A DNA stretch of 64,000 nucleotides from Aurantiacibacter marinus (GCF_001021555.1 NZ_LDCP01000001.1:124001-188000); one strand, 5' to 3'. Shown: positions 26,210-35,543, numbered from the stretch's first letter. The notes: generated by a model from the sequence alone, not told the origin. Program-made: numbers and translations.

Positions 26210-27868
26210 ATGCGGCGTTACGGACTGATATTAACAGGTGCATTTCTGGCTGCGGCAAACGCTGGGCCTGCACTGGCCGATCCTGCCCCGACGGCGCGTT
26301 TCGACTATGTCGATTATCATGCCTTGAATAAAGCGGAAGCCCTGGAACCCCGGCAATTCCGAAACCCGGTACTGCCGGGGTTTCATCCTGATCCATCCAT
26401 CGTGCAAGTGGGCGATGATTTCTACGTTGTCACCTCGACTTTCGCGTGGTTTCCGGGGCTGCCGGTATTCCATTCCCGTGATCTGGTGAACTGGCGGCAA
26501 GTGGGCAACGCAATCGACCGACCAGGCCAGGTCGATTTTGCGGGCCTTGGGACCAATCGCGGCCTGTTCGCCCCTGCCATTGCACATGATGGAAGCCGCT
26601 TCTGGATTGCCAACACCTGCATCGAGTGCGGCAACAATTTCGTGATCACCGCTGATGATCCGGCAGGCCCGTGGAGTAATCCCAAGTGGCTCGACTTTGG
26701 CGGCATCGATCCCTCGCTGTACTTCGAAGATGACCGCGCGTGGATTGTCTATAACGATGCTCCGCCCGGTGATCCCCTGTACGAGGGCCACCGTGCACTT
26801 TGGCTGCAAGAGCTTGATCTGGTGACGATGCAGATGATGCCGCGCCGCACGCTGCTTGTGAACGGCGGCCTTGATCTGGCGGACCAGCCGGTCTGGGCAG
26901 AAGGCCCACACATCTACCGCGTCGATGGCTGGTATTATCTGCTGGCTGCCGAAGGCGGTACAGCAGACCAGCATTCGCAAACGATCTACCGCTCGCGTGC
27001 ATTGGAAGGGCCATACGAAGCTGGACCGCTCAATCCGATCCTGACTCAGCGCGGCCTTTCCCCTGAAAGGCCAGACCGGGTGGAAGCGACCGGTCATGCC
27101 GATTTCGTGCAGCTCGCCGATGGCAGCTGGTGGGGCGTATTTCTGGCGACGCGGCCGTTCGCTGGCCAATCGACCTTGCTGGGACGCGAAACTTTCCTGT
27201 TGCCTGTCAGATGGGAGGATGGCTGGCCCTATTTCCTTCGTCCCGGCGAAGCTGTTCCGCCGGTCATAGGGGCACCGGACCTGCCAGCATCTGCCGGCAC
27301 CGACTGGTCCGCGTGGCGCGACGAATTCGATGCTGATGCGCTGGGATTGGAATGGATCGGTATCCGCACGCCGGCAGCCGTACAACGTGCCGCTTTGCTG
27401 GATGGCACCCTGCAACTCGTGCCAGGTTCGGATGGCCCGGGCTCCCTTGGCAAACCGGCATTCGTCGGCCGCAGGATGCGCCACCATGAAGCGCAGTTTG
27501 AAACACAGGTGGATTTCGCGCCCACCGATCAGGGCCAGCAGGCCGGACTTCTCGCTTTTGTGGACGAAAGCCACTTCCTGTCGGTCGGGGTCGAACTTGA
27601 CGAAGGAGAGCGTTTGGTGACCGTCCGTCGCCGCGCTGGTGAGGATGAGCCAGAGGAGGGCGTCGTTGTCGCCAGCCGCATGGTCCCTTCGGCCGGCCCG
27701 GTAGGCCTGCGCCTGCGTTTCGAACAGGGCACAGTCCATGCACAGCTGGAGACAGGCGGCGTTTGGCAGCAGGTCGGAGACGCAATCCACGTCGAACCGC
27801 TCGCGTCGGTCTACGCCGGTTTGTTCACCGGGCTGGTGGTAGGCCCCTATGCGGTCGGCGGCGACTGA
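26210..27868 (+). CDS. Secreted glycoside hydrolase family 43 (xylosidase/arabinofuranosidase type)
   Basis: 552 residues with a signal peptide (LTGAFLAAANAGPALA). The five-bladed propeller of GH43 is evident: the general-base Asp in FHPDPSIVQ (about 61), the pKa-tuning Asp in FGGIDPSLYF (about 167) and the acid Glu in VWAEGPHIY (about 230). A C-terminal beta-sandwich (about 370-552) with WRDEFDADALGLEW matches the XynB-type C-domain, as in GH43 beta-xylosidases. Likely substrates are xylo- or arabino-oligosaccharides in the periplasm. It is a single gene with a palindromic operator upstream, and no sugar transporter or catabolic genes are beside it. Confidence 0.9.
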   Translation: MRRYGLILTGAFLAAANAGPALADPAPTARFDYVDYHALNKAEALEPRQFRNPVLPGFHPDPSIVQVGDDFYVVTSTFAWFPGLPVFHSRDLVNWRQVGNAIDRPGQVDFAGLGTNRGLFAPAIAHDGSRFWIANTCIECGNNFVITADDPAGPWSNPKWLDFGGIDPSLYFEDDRAWIVYNDAPPGDPLYEGHRALWLQELDLVTMQMMPRRTLLVNGGLDLADQPVWAEGPHIYRVDGWYYLLAAEGGTADQHSQTIYRSRALEGPYEAGPLNPILTQRGLSPERPDRVEATGHADFVQLADGSWWGVFLATRPFAGQSTLLGRETFLLPVRWEDGWPYFLRPGEAVPPVIGAPDLPASAGTDWSAWRDEFDADALGLEWIGIRTPAAVQRAALLDGTLQLVPGSDGPGSLGKPAFVGRRMRHHEAQFETQVDFAPTDQGQQAGLLAFVDESHFLSVGVELDEGERLVTVRRRAGEDEPEEGVVVASRMVPSAGPVGLRLRFEQGTVHAQLETGGVWQQVGDAIHVEPLASVYAGLFTGLVVGPYAVGGD

Positions 27869-27898
27869 GCAGCGGCGGTTCCAGTCCGGCCAGCTGGA

Positions 27899-29116
27899 TC
27901 AACCCTTGAACCGCGCCAGGAAGAACCCGTCCATCCCGCCGTGTTCGGCAAGCAGTCCGGGATGTGTGCGAAGCCAACCTTCGGGCGTTGGCCGAAGTCC
28001 TGCGGGCAATTCTTCCGCTACAATCGGATCGGGCGTCAATTCGCATTTGGCTGCGATATCTTCGCCCTCTTCGTGTTCCAGCGAACAGACTGCGTAAACT
28101 AGCCTTCCGCCGGGCGCGAGCCAGTTCACGGCGCGCTCCAGCAACTGCGTTTGCAGCACTGCCATCGCTTCAATCTGGCGCGGACCGATACGGTGGATCA
28201 CGTCCGGATTGCGGCGGCACGTGCCCGTGGCGGTGCAAGGCGCGTCGAGCAGGATGGCATCGAACAATTCGTCCGGCTCCCACCCCATGGCATCGGCTTC
28301 CACGATATCAGCAGAAAGGCCAGTGCGTGTGAGATTCTGACGCAGGCGCTCCAACCGGCGCGATGAATTGTCGAGCGCGGTCACATTCCAACCGGCAGCG
28401 GCGAGTTGCAATGTCTTGCCACCCGGCGCGGCGCACAGGTCCAGCACTTTGCGTCCTTCGCCTGCACCCAGCAATCGAACGGGAAGCGAAGCGGCCAGAT
28501 CCTGCACCCACCACGCGCCATCATCGTAACCGGGCAGGTCTTCGACCCGCGTCCCGCGCGGCAAGCGGCGATGCAGCGGCGCAAGGCTTGGCCCCTCAAG
28601 GCCCTCGCCCGCATCTTCCGACCGCAGTGTCAGGTCGAGCGATGGCGGCTGCGCAAGACCTCCCGCAATCGCCTCCGCCCGCTCGCCCCAACGCTCCGCC
28701 ACTTCGGGCGGCAGCGTTGGCACATCGGGCAGCTTGGCCTCGGCCCGCGTCAGGGTTGCAAAAACGCCGTGCGCCAGCCGCTTCGGACCACCAGCAAGCA
28801 GTGGCAAGGCAGTCGCCACAATTGCATGCGGCGGTGTTTCCAGCCGCAGCCATTGGGCAAGCATCATACGCAGCACCATGCGCGGCTTGGCATCGTCAGG
28901 CAATTCCTTGGCAGTAACGCCATCGATCAGCGCATCGAGATCGACCAGCCAGCGCAGCACTTCGCCCGATATGGCGCGGGCCAGTGCACGGTCGGCGAAG
29001 CTGGGCAGGCCATTGGCAGCACCGCCCGCCTGTTCCAGCGTTTCACCGCGCCGCAGCACGGCATCGAGCATCTTGAGCGCAGCCTTGCGCGCACCACTTC
29101 CGGGGATCGTTTCCAT
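27899..29116 (-). CDS. RsmB-family 16S rRNA m5C methyltransferase
   Basis: 405 residues. The N-terminal third is an NusB/RsmB-like helical domain (ARKAALKMLDAVLRRGETLE). The C-terminal part is a Nol1/Nop2/Sun methyltransferase: LDLCAAPGGKTLQLA (SAM site), ILLDAPCTATGTCRRNPD with one catalytic Cys, and VYAVCSLEHEEGE with the second. It methylates a cytosine of 16S rRNA, position 967 in E. coli RsmB. It is divergent from the SDHAF4-like gene by 56 bp and convergent with GH43. Confidence 0.92.
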   Translation of the reverse strand: METIPGSGARKAALKMLDAVLRRGETLEQAGGAANGLPSFADRALARAISGEVLRWLVDLDALIDGVTAKELPDDAKPRMVLRMMLAQWLRLETPPHAIVATALPLLAGGPKRLAHGVFATLTRAEAKLPDVPTLPPEVAERWGERAEAIAGGLAQPPSLDLTLRSEDAGEGLEGPSLAPLHRRLPRGTRVEDLPGYDDGAWWVQDLAASLPVRLLGAGEGRKVLDLCAAPGGKTLQLAAAGWNVTALDNSSRRLERLRQNLTRTGLSADIVEADAMGWEPDELFDAILLDAPCTATGTCRRNPDVIHRIGPRQIEAMAVLQTQLLERAVNWLAPGGRLVYAVCSLEHEEGEDIAAKCELTPDPIVAEELPAGLRPTPEGWLRTHPGLLAEHGGMDGFFLARFKG

Positions 29117-29172
29117 ACGCCTGGCCCTTAAGGCCAGTTGCGCCCGAGCGCCAGCCGCCCCATGTTACACAC

Positions 29173-29331
29173 ATGACAAAACGCGCAACCAAGCGGCCTG
29201 AAGGCTTCGAGAAGCCCGCCCACTGGACCAATGATCCGGTCCCCACGCCGGAAAAAGGCGAAGTGAACGAAAAACTCAGCCCCACCCGCTACGGTGACTG
29301 GGTGCACAAGGGCATCGCAATCGATTTCTAG
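29173..29331 (+). CDS. DUF1674 / SDHAF4-like succinate dehydrogenase assembly factor
   Basis: A 52-residue product, shorter than most gene finders report. It starts at ATG 29173 and ends at TAG 29331. The C-terminal motif SPTRYGDWVHKGIAIDF is the DUF1674 signature (P-x-RYGDW-x(2)-KG-x(2)-IDF). In mitochondria and bacteria the family protects or assembles the flavoprotein subunit SdhA. No sdh genes are here. The last bases of this gene and the convergent membrane protein gene share the palindrome CTAG, which supplies both stops. Confidence 0.85.
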   Translation: MTKRATKRPEGFEKPAHWTNDPVPTPEKGEVNEKLSPTRYGDWVHKGIAIDF

Positions 29332-29930
29332 TCCGACCCATGGCTATCCGGGTCGGTATGCTCCGGCGCGGGTCCGAAAATCTTGGTCCAGTCGACTTTC
29401 AGCATCACGGCCAGGCCCCCCAGCAGGAAAATTTGCAGGGCAATGCCCCACGGACTGGTGAGCGAGGCGCGGAAGATATCACCGATATCAGTGTATTGGT
29501 CGGCCAGTTGCGCGGTTCCGGCATAAAAGCTGTAGGACACCAGCCTCCCGGCGAAAAATGCGAGGGTGAACGGAAAAATACGCACGCCCGCAAGGCCGAC
29601 GGCGGCGAATTGCTGGGCCGAGGGTAAGGGCGAGACAGCAAAGAACACCAGTGCGAGCCAACTGTGATGGGGACGGCGTTCGAAAGCAGCGCGGGCCGCA
29701 GCGAGGCTTTTCTGGGTCTTCTCTGAAACCCTGCTGGCGAGCAGGCGAAATCCATGGGCGAGAATATAACGTCCTGAGGACGAAGCCAGCGCCGCTGTCA
29801 CCACCAGACCCGGTAAAGGCAGATCGCTGGTGAGGCCATAAAATACGATGATCGCCCAAGTCGGCGGGCCAAACGCGGGCAGCAGGTTTACGCCGAATAC
29901 GATCGCAAAAAGAATGAGATATTCCTGCAT
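29328..29930 (-). CDS. DedA/VTT-like integral membrane protein
   Basis: 200 residues with five or six membrane segments: YLILFAIVFGVNLLPAFGPP at the start, a middle ALVFFAVSPLPSAQQFAAVG, then FPFTLAFFAGRLVSYSFYAG and a last helix LQIFLLGGLAVMLKVDW. The Pro-containing re-entrant-like motif with SPLPSAQQ and FFAGR recalls VTT/DedA and small-multidrug-export (COG2426) proteins. A polar tail (EHTDPDSHGSD) ends the protein. Substrate unknown. It lies 19 bp downstream of hemH on the same strand. Confidence 0.65.
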   Translation of the reverse strand: MQEYLILFAIVFGVNLLPAFGPPTWAIIVFYGLTSDLPLPGLVVTAALASSSGRYILAHGFRLLASRVSEKTQKSLAAARAAFERRPHHSWLALVFFAVSPLPSAQQFAAVGLAGVRIFPFTLAFFAGRLVSYSFYAGTAQLADQYTDIGDIFRASLTSPWGIALQIFLLGGLAVMLKVDWTKIFGPAPEHTDPDSHGSD

Positions 29931-29949
29931 CGGCGTAGCGAACCTCCCG

Positions 29950-30996
29950 TTACATCCAGCCGGCGAGTTCCCGCCGCACGATCGCCTCGATCATGTCCAT
30001 GCTCGTCTCGCGGGCGTTGAGGCATTCCAGCACTGCAAATTGTTCGCCGCCGCCTTCGACAAATTCTTCGCGGCCCTGCATCGCCAGTTCTTCCAGCGTT
30101 TCCAGACAATCGGCGGAAAAGCCCGGCGCAACGATGGCCATGCGCTTCGTGCCTTTCTCGGCCTCTGCGATAATCGTATCGTCGGTGGCGGGCTCCAGCC
30201 ATTTGGCGGGGCCAAAGCGGCTTTGGAAGGTCGCCTGGATGCGAATGTCGGGCCGCGCCAGTTCGGCCGTCAACAGACGCGCGGTCTTCTGGCAGTGGCA
30301 GTGATAGGGATCACCCAGCCCGAGCGTGCGCAGCGGCATCCCGTGGAAGCTGAGCAGCAGCACTTCGGGCGTGAAATCCAGCGCATCCAGCTGCGCGCCG
30401 ATATCCTTCGCCAGTGCTGCAATATACAACGGATCATCATGATATGGCGGCATGGTCCGCATCGCCGGCTGCCAGCGCTGTTCACGCAGCCAGTCGCCCA
30501 CCTTGTCCACCACCGTGGCAGAGGTCGCCGCGCAATATTGTGGATACATTGGCGCCAGCAGAATGCGTTCGCACCCGGCGGCTTTCATCGCGTCCAGTTT
30601 TGGGCCGATGGACGGTTCGCCATATCGCATGGCCCATTCGACCATCACGCTGTCGCCAAAGCGCGGTTGCAACCTTTCCGCCTGATCGCAGGTTATGAAA
30701 GCCAGCGGGGAGCCTTTTTCTGTCCACACTTCCTTATAGGCAGCGGCGCTTTTCTTGGGCCGTGTGGTCAGGATAATGCCGCGCAGGATAGGTTGCCAGA
30801 TAACAGACGGGATCTCGATCACGCGTTTATCGGACAGAAATTCTGCCAGATAGCGCCGCACGGGGCCTGTCTCGGGCGCCTCAGGCGTGCCGAGATTCAC
30901 CAGCAACACGCCGATTCGTCCGGTCTTCACAGGGGGGTGATCGGCCGGAAGATGCTGTTCCTGCCCTGAAAAGGCGCCTGAAGTGGGGTCTGTCAT
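29950..30996 (-). CDS. hemH: Ferrochelatase
   Basis: 348 residues, normal for bacterial HemH with an N-terminal extension. Conserved parts: VLLVNLGTPEAPE, YPQYCAATSATV, LLLSFHGMPLRTLGLGDPYH with the metal-handling His, TFQSRFGPAKWLEP and APGFSADCLETLEELA with its conserved Glu. It inserts ferrous iron into protoporphyrin IX at the membrane. Its ATG overlaps the stop of the molybdenum hydroxylase gene upstream by four bases, so the two are co-translated. Confidence 0.95.
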   Translation of the reverse strand: MTDPTSGAFSGQEQHLPADHPPVKTGRIGVLLVNLGTPEAPETGPVRRYLAEFLSDKRVIEIPSVIWQPILRGIILTTRPKKSAAAYKEVWTEKGSPLAFITCDQAERLQPRFGDSVMVEWAMRYGEPSIGPKLDAMKAAGCERILLAPMYPQYCAATSATVVDKVGDWLREQRWQPAMRTMPPYHDDPLYIAALAKDIGAQLDALDFTPEVLLLSFHGMPLRTLGLGDPYHCHCQKTARLLTAELARPDIRIQATFQSRFGPAKWLEPATDDTIIAEAEKGTKRMAIVAPGFSADCLETLEELAMQGREEFVEGGGEQFAVLECLNARETSMDMIEAIVRRELAGWM

Positions 30997-33269
30997 GGCG
31001 AGGCCGATAGCAGCGGCAGGCGGCGAAGGCGAAGGCCTGTTGCACTAAAAAACGCATTGGCGACTGCCGGGGCCACTGGCGGGACCCCGATTTCACCCGG
31101 ATCGAAGGGTTCGTCTGCGCTCTGGACAAGCTCCACGGTAATTTCTGGGCAGTCGGCCAAGGTAGGCAGGCCCAGCGCGGCAAGGCGTTGATGCGTGGGC
31201 AGGCCTTCGGCATATTCCGTGGCGCTGCCCAAAGCCAGGCCGAGGCCGAAAACCAATCCGCCTTCGATCTGCTGCAAGGCGATGTCGCGGTTCACGATGC
31301 GGCCAATGTTTACAGCTGCAAATATCCGCCGCACACGCACGCCGCCTTCGCCCGCGCTGGCTTGCGCGATGACAGCGATGCGGCCTGTCGCCCCGCCCGC
31401 GTCCATCCGGTGACATGCCAGTCCCTGCCCGCTGCCGCTGATACCGCCATCCCATTCCGCCAGCCGCGCGGCGCGTTGCAGCACATCCACCATCGGCGCA
31501 TCCTGCCCGAGCATGGCAATGCGGTAGCTCAGGGGTTCGCGTTCATGCCGCACCGCGATTTCGTCGACGAAGCTTTCACGGAAAAAACAGGTGTAACTAT
31601 GCGCGCCGCCGCGCATGCGGGCGGTCGGCAGATCGAGCGTTACGGGGATATGTTCCACGAACATGTCCGGGATGCCGTAACTCTGCATCATTCCTTCCAC
31701 CGCCATCGGGTCCGCGTCGCCCGCGACCGCGTCGATCGCGGCCCAGCTGGTCGAATTGGCGAACAGCCGGCGTCCGAATTCAGGCATGGTAGAAGGCGCT
31801 GCAATACGTGCACGCAGGCACTTGATAGAGCCTTCCTGCATCAGTTCTGCACCCATCAAAGCAGCAATCGGCGGACGCGGATAGCTGGCGAGATGTTCCT
31901 GCCAGCGCGACCATGTCAGTTGCACCGGACGGCCTGCCTCGCGCGCAAGCAACGCGACTTCGATGGCCACCTGATTGTCCAGCCGCCGGTCAAAACTTCC
32001 GCCCGCCGCTACCGGATAAAGCACGACATTACCGGACGAAATTCCCAGCGCCCTGGCTGCCGCTTCACGCGCCGCTTCAGGGGCCTGTGTCGGCAGCCAC
32101 ATCTCCAGCACCCCATCGCTGAGCCGCGCAGTAGCGGTCGTGGTTTCGAGCGGAGCGTGCAGCGCCGGGGCGACATCATATCGCAGCGCGAAGTCCGGCG
32201 TATAATCAGTGCCACCCGTTCCGCGCGTCTCGGTGAAGGCAGGCGTGCCGCGCCGCACAGCATCATCCAGCGCGGCAACAATTTCTTCGCTTTCCACGCT
32301 CCGGCTGACAGCAAAGCGTGGGGCAATACGCCGCAGAGCTTCTTCGGCCGCCCACCAATTGTCGGCCAGTGCCGCCAACCAGCGCTTCCCGCGCACCAGT
32401 TTGATCAGCCCCTGCTGTCCGGAAGCCAGGCTGGCATCGAAATCCAGCAGAGTGGACTCGTCCATCGGGCCATGGCGAATGGCGGCGTGAACCATATCGG
32501 GCAGGCGCACGTCGGCGGCGAAGATGTAGCTTCCGTCGACCTTGCTGGGCAGGTCGAGCCTGGGCCAGTCGAGCAATCGTTCGCCGGCCTCTTCTTCGCC
32601 GATAACCAGCAAATTTTCGGCTGGCGCTTCGGGACGTAAGGCCGGCAGGTCCGGAGGATCAAAGCGCGCCGCATCCAGCGCAAGTTCGGCAAAGCTGGCA
32701 CGGTTTTCATCGTTATAAATGAACCCGTTTTCTGCCGTGCACTGTTCCCAATCGACGCCCCAGCGTTCCGCCGCCGCCATAGCCAATACGGCGCGCGCAG
32801 AGGCACCGGCATCGCGGCAGGCGGCCTCATACGCAGCGAGCTGTGTGCCTTCTGCAGTCACGGTAAAGCGATTGTCCTGCGCCCAGCGTTCCAGCAGCAG
32901 ATCACCGGGCTCGTCTGCCAGCGCGGGGATCAGCGGCCTCCATAAAGGGGCCCAGCGCGCCGCCAGCGGAATATTGGCGTAGGCACCGTTGACGGGTGCA
33001 GGCTCGACCGCAATCTGCCGCCAATCGGCGCCCAGTTCCATCGCCACGATCTGCGGCAGAACGGTGGTCACGCCTTGCCCCATTTCGAGCTGCGGCACGG
33101 CCACGGTGACCACGCCGTCATCTGCGATCTTCAACCAGGCGTCGAAGGCGATTTCGCCCGGTCCCGGGTCCAGCGGATTGTCGAAATTGCGCGGCAACAG
33201 GCTCCACGCCACGAGCAGTCCGCCGCCTACCGCTGCACCGACCAGCACGCCGCGCCGAGAGATATTCAT
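30993..33269 (-). CDS. Molybdopterin-dependent hydroxylase large subunit (IorB-like), orphan
   Basis: 758 residues. A Tat-type signal (SRRGVLVGAAVGGGLLVAW) leads. Two molybdopterin-binding modules follow, with PQLEMGQGVTTVLPQIVAME near residue 60, an internal RMRGGAHSYTCFFRESFVDE region, and the C-terminal active-site Glu in PGEIGVPPVAPAVANAFF. This is the large chain of isoquinoline/aldehyde-oxidoreductase type enzymes of the periplasm. The partner [2Fe-2S] subunit and maturation genes are missing on both sides (hemH and mrp flank it). Substrate unknown. Confidence 0.88.
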   Translation of the reverse strand: MNISRRGVLVGAAVGGGLLVAWSLLPRNFDNPLDPGPGEIAFDAWLKIADDGVVTVAVPQLEMGQGVTTVLPQIVAMELGADWRQIAVEPAPVNGAYANIPLAARWAPLWRPLIPALADEPGDLLLERWAQDNRFTVTAEGTQLAAYEAACRDAGASARAVLAMAAAERWGVDWEQCTAENGFIYNDENRASFAELALDAARFDPPDLPALRPEAPAENLLVIGEEEAGERLLDWPRLDLPSKVDGSYIFAADVRLPDMVHAAIRHGPMDESTLLDFDASLASGQQGLIKLVRGKRWLAALADNWWAAEEALRRIAPRFAVSRSVESEEIVAALDDAVRRGTPAFTETRGTGGTDYTPDFALRYDVAPALHAPLETTTATARLSDGVLEMWLPTQAPEAAREAAARALGISSGNVVLYPVAAGGSFDRRLDNQVAIEVALLAREAGRPVQLTWSRWQEHLASYPRPPIAALMGAELMQEGSIKCLRARIAAPSTMPEFGRRLFANSTSWAAIDAVAGDADPMAVEGMMQSYGIPDMFVEHIPVTLDLPTARMRGGAHSYTCFFRESFVDEIAVRHEREPLSYRIAMLGQDAPMVDVLQRAARLAEWDGGISGSGQGLACHRMDAGGATGRIAVIAQASAGEGGVRVRRIFAAVNIGRIVNRDIALQQIEGGLVFGLGLALGSATEYAEGLPTHQRLAALGLPTLADCPEITVELVQSADEPFDPGEIGVPPVAPAVANAFFSATGLRLRRLPLLSASP

Positions 33270-33279
33270 CGGCGCGCCC

Positions 33280-34245
33280 TCATCCGGCGTGTTCCAGCCA
33301 ATCTTTCAAGCGCGCAGCAATCTGCGTGAAAGGTGCGCCCACTTCGCTGGTGCCCGCGGCAGGCGGCTGTCCGCCATCGCTTGCCGTGCGGATTTCCATC
33401 GCGAGCGGAACCCGGCCCAAAAACGGCACGTCGATATCCTTCGCCGCACTTTCGGCCCCGCCATGGCCGAACGGCTCGCTTGCCTCTCCGCAATGGGGGC
33501 AGAGGTATCCCGCCATATTCTCGACAATTCCGACAATCGGGATCTTGGCCTGTTGGAACAGATCAATTGCGCGGGTAGCGTCAATCAAAGCGAGATCCTG
33601 CGGTGTAGAAATCACCACTGCGCCCGCAGGCTTGAACTTCTGCATCATCGTCAATTGCACATCGCCCGTGCCCGGCGGCATATCGACCAGCAGTAGTTCG
33701 GTCTCGCCCCAGTCCGCTTCCATCAACTGGCCCAGCGCGCTGCCAACCATCGGTCCGCGCCATGCAATGGCCTTGCCCGGTTCTACCAGCTGCCCCATCG
33801 ACACGAACTTCACGCCGAAATCGCTGTCATGCGGGATCAGCGTCTGACCTTCGGCGCGCAGCTTGCTGCCCTTGCCATTCAGCAAGGTCGCCTGCGATGG
33901 CCCGTAAATATCGGCATCGACCACGCCGACCTTCATCCCCATTTTGGCAAGCGCTACGGCCAGATTGGCCGTCAGCGTCGATTTGCCGACACCGCCCTTG
34001 CCCGATCCCACGGCAATGATCCGCCGCGGAGCCTTGTCCGCCATCAGCGCCACGCGCACTTCGGACACGCCTTCAACCAGAGAGGCGGCCTCTGACAGCT
34101 CACGTTGCAACTGCGCTGCCGCTGACCGGCCAAGCCCGCTGGCATCGGCCACGATCGTTGCCACGCCTTCGCGCAAAGTGACGGAACGAACGGTTGCGGA
34201 AAGCTCGGCAGGAATAGCTGCCCGAATGGCTGTATCAGAGGTCAT
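33280..34245 (-). CDS. Mrp/ApbC-type Fe-S carrier P-loop ATPase
   Basis: 321 residues. An N-terminal MIP18-like (DUF59) remnant is present at 1-65, then a deviant Walker A GSGKGGVGKSTLTAN, DADIYGPSQA, DMPPGTGDVQLT and the C-terminal CPHCG motif with two cysteines that hold a bridging cluster. It loads iron-sulfur clusters onto apoproteins. It is divergent from hflK and followed, 10 bp on, by the molybdenum hydroxylase gene, which itself would need a partner with Fe-S clusters. That neighbourhood may be coincidental. Confidence 0.92.
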   Translation of the reverse strand: MTSDTAIRAAIPAELSATVRSVTLREGVATIVADASGLGRSAAAQLQRELSEAASLVEGVSEVRVALMADKAPRRIIAVGSGKGGVGKSTLTANLAVALAKMGMKVGVVDADIYGPSQATLLNGKGSKLRAEGQTLIPHDSDFGVKFVSMGQLVEPGKAIAWRGPMVGSALGQLMEADWGETELLLVDMPPGTGDVQLTMMQKFKPAGAVVISTPQDLALIDATRAIDLFQQAKIPIVGIVENMAGYLCPHCGEASEPFGHGGAESAAKDIDVPFLGRVPLAMEIRTASDGGQPPAAGTSEVGAPFTQIAARLKDWLEHAG

Positions 34246-34339
34246 AGACCCGCGTGCTAGCGGCTCTGCAACGCGCGGTCAGCAATTTTGCGCTGCGAAA
34301 CCCCTGTTTTTTGTCAAACGGCTACCTATAGAAGAGTGC

Positions 34340-35542
34340 ATGGAACGATTGGGCGGATTTATCGAGAGATTTGGGCTGGCTATGGCTGGCAAGCGCAACC
34401 CGTGGGGAAAACCCACTGGCGACGGTGGTCGCGGTGGCGGCAATGACGGAGGCGGCGGCGATGGCTCCGATGGTGACGATACGTCTCCATCCGGCAGCGA
34501 TGGCCCCCGGAACCCGTGGCTGCCCGGAGGCGGGAGCGGTGACAATGGCGCCAAGAATGGTGAGCGCCCGCGCCGTTCGGCCAATATAGAAGACATCTTC
34601 CGCAATCGCGGACCCGAAGGCCCGCGCCGCGGTGGCAGCGGCGGCGGCGGCCCGAACTTCCGCATGCCGGAGCGTCCTGGCGGCGGCAGCTGGTTCCCGA
34701 TTGCGATGATCGCAATTGTTGCCGTGTGGGTTGCCACCACATCGGTGCACTTTATCCAGCCGCGCGAACAAGGCGTGGTAACGTGGATGGGCGGGCAATA
34801 TTCCCGTACTCTCAATCCCGGTACCGAATTTACCGCTCCCTTCCCGTTCCAGACTGTCAACGTTCTGGATGTGAGCGAAATCAGACTGGAAGAAATCGGT
34901 GCGGGCGGTGAAAACCTCATCCTGACCGGTGACCAGAACCTCGTCGATCTCAGCTATCTGGTGCGGTGGAACATCAAGGATCTGGTGCAATATCAGTTCG
35001 AACTGGGTGATCCCATCGAAACCGTGCAGGAAGTTGCTGAATCAGCGATGCGCGAATCCATTGCCGAAACCAATCTGGACACGGTCCTGTCCGGTTCCGG
35101 CCGTGCTCAGGTGGAAAGCCGCGTACGCCAGCGCATGCAGTCAATCCTTGATGCCTATGATGCCGGTATCGCCGTGCAGGGTGTCGAAATTGCCCGGACA
35201 GAAGCGCCACAGCAGGTGATCGAAGCGTTCAACGATGTGCTTGCCGCACGTCAGAACGCCGAGCAGCTGATGAACGATGCACGTCGGTACGAACAACAAA
35301 TGCTCGCCCAGGCGCAGGGTTCGGCAGCGGAGTTCAACGAAATCTACGGGCAATACCGTCTCGCACCAGAGGTGACACGGCGACGCCTGTATTATGAAAC
35401 CATGGAAACCGTGCTGCGCGGGACCGACAAGACAATTATCGAAGCCGATGGTGTAACCCCTTATCTGCCGCTTCCCGAAGTTCAGCGACGCGCGCAGAAC
35501 AGCAGGTCTGCAATCACCGTGACACCGCAGGAAGGCCAGTAA
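34340..35542 (+). CDS. hflK: HflK, membrane protease FtsH modulator
   Basis: 400 residues from ATG 34340, which has GAAGAG just upstream; ATG 34382 (MAGKRNPWGK) is an alternative start. A long Gly/Asp/Arg-rich cytoplasmic region (about 15-110) precedes one membrane helix (WFPIAMIAIVAVWVATTSV). The stomatin/prohibitin (SPFH) domain follows: FIQPREQGVVTWMGGQYSRT, then a coiled coil with EQLMNDARRYEQQMLAQAQG. HflK and HflC form the large cage around FtsH in the membrane and tune proteolysis. The unusually Gly-rich tail is common in alphaproteobacterial HflK. Confidence 0.94.
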   Translation: MERLGGFIERFGLAMAGKRNPWGKPTGDGGRGGGNDGGGGDGSDGDDTSPSGSDGPRNPWLPGGGSGDNGAKNGERPRRSANIEDIFRNRGPEGPRRGGSGGGGPNFRMPERPGGGSWFPIAMIAIVAVWVATTSVHFIQPREQGVVTWMGGQYSRTLNPGTEFTAPFPFQTVNVLDVSEIRLEEIGAGGENLILTGDQNLVDLSYLVRWNIKDLVQYQFELGDPIETVQEVAESAMRESIAETNLDTVLSGSGRAQVESRVRQRMQSILDAYDAGIAVQGVEIARTEAPQQVIEAFNDVLAARQNAEQLMNDARRYEQQMLAQAQGSAAEFNEIYGQYRLAPEVTRRRLYYETMETVLRGTDKTIIEADGVTPYLPLPEVQRRAQNSRSAITVTPQEGQ

Positions 35543-35543
35543 A

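Noticed and set aside
26231-27790. 519-residue open frame on the minus strand
   Set aside because: Antisense of the GH43 gene, with shadow-type composition and no motif.
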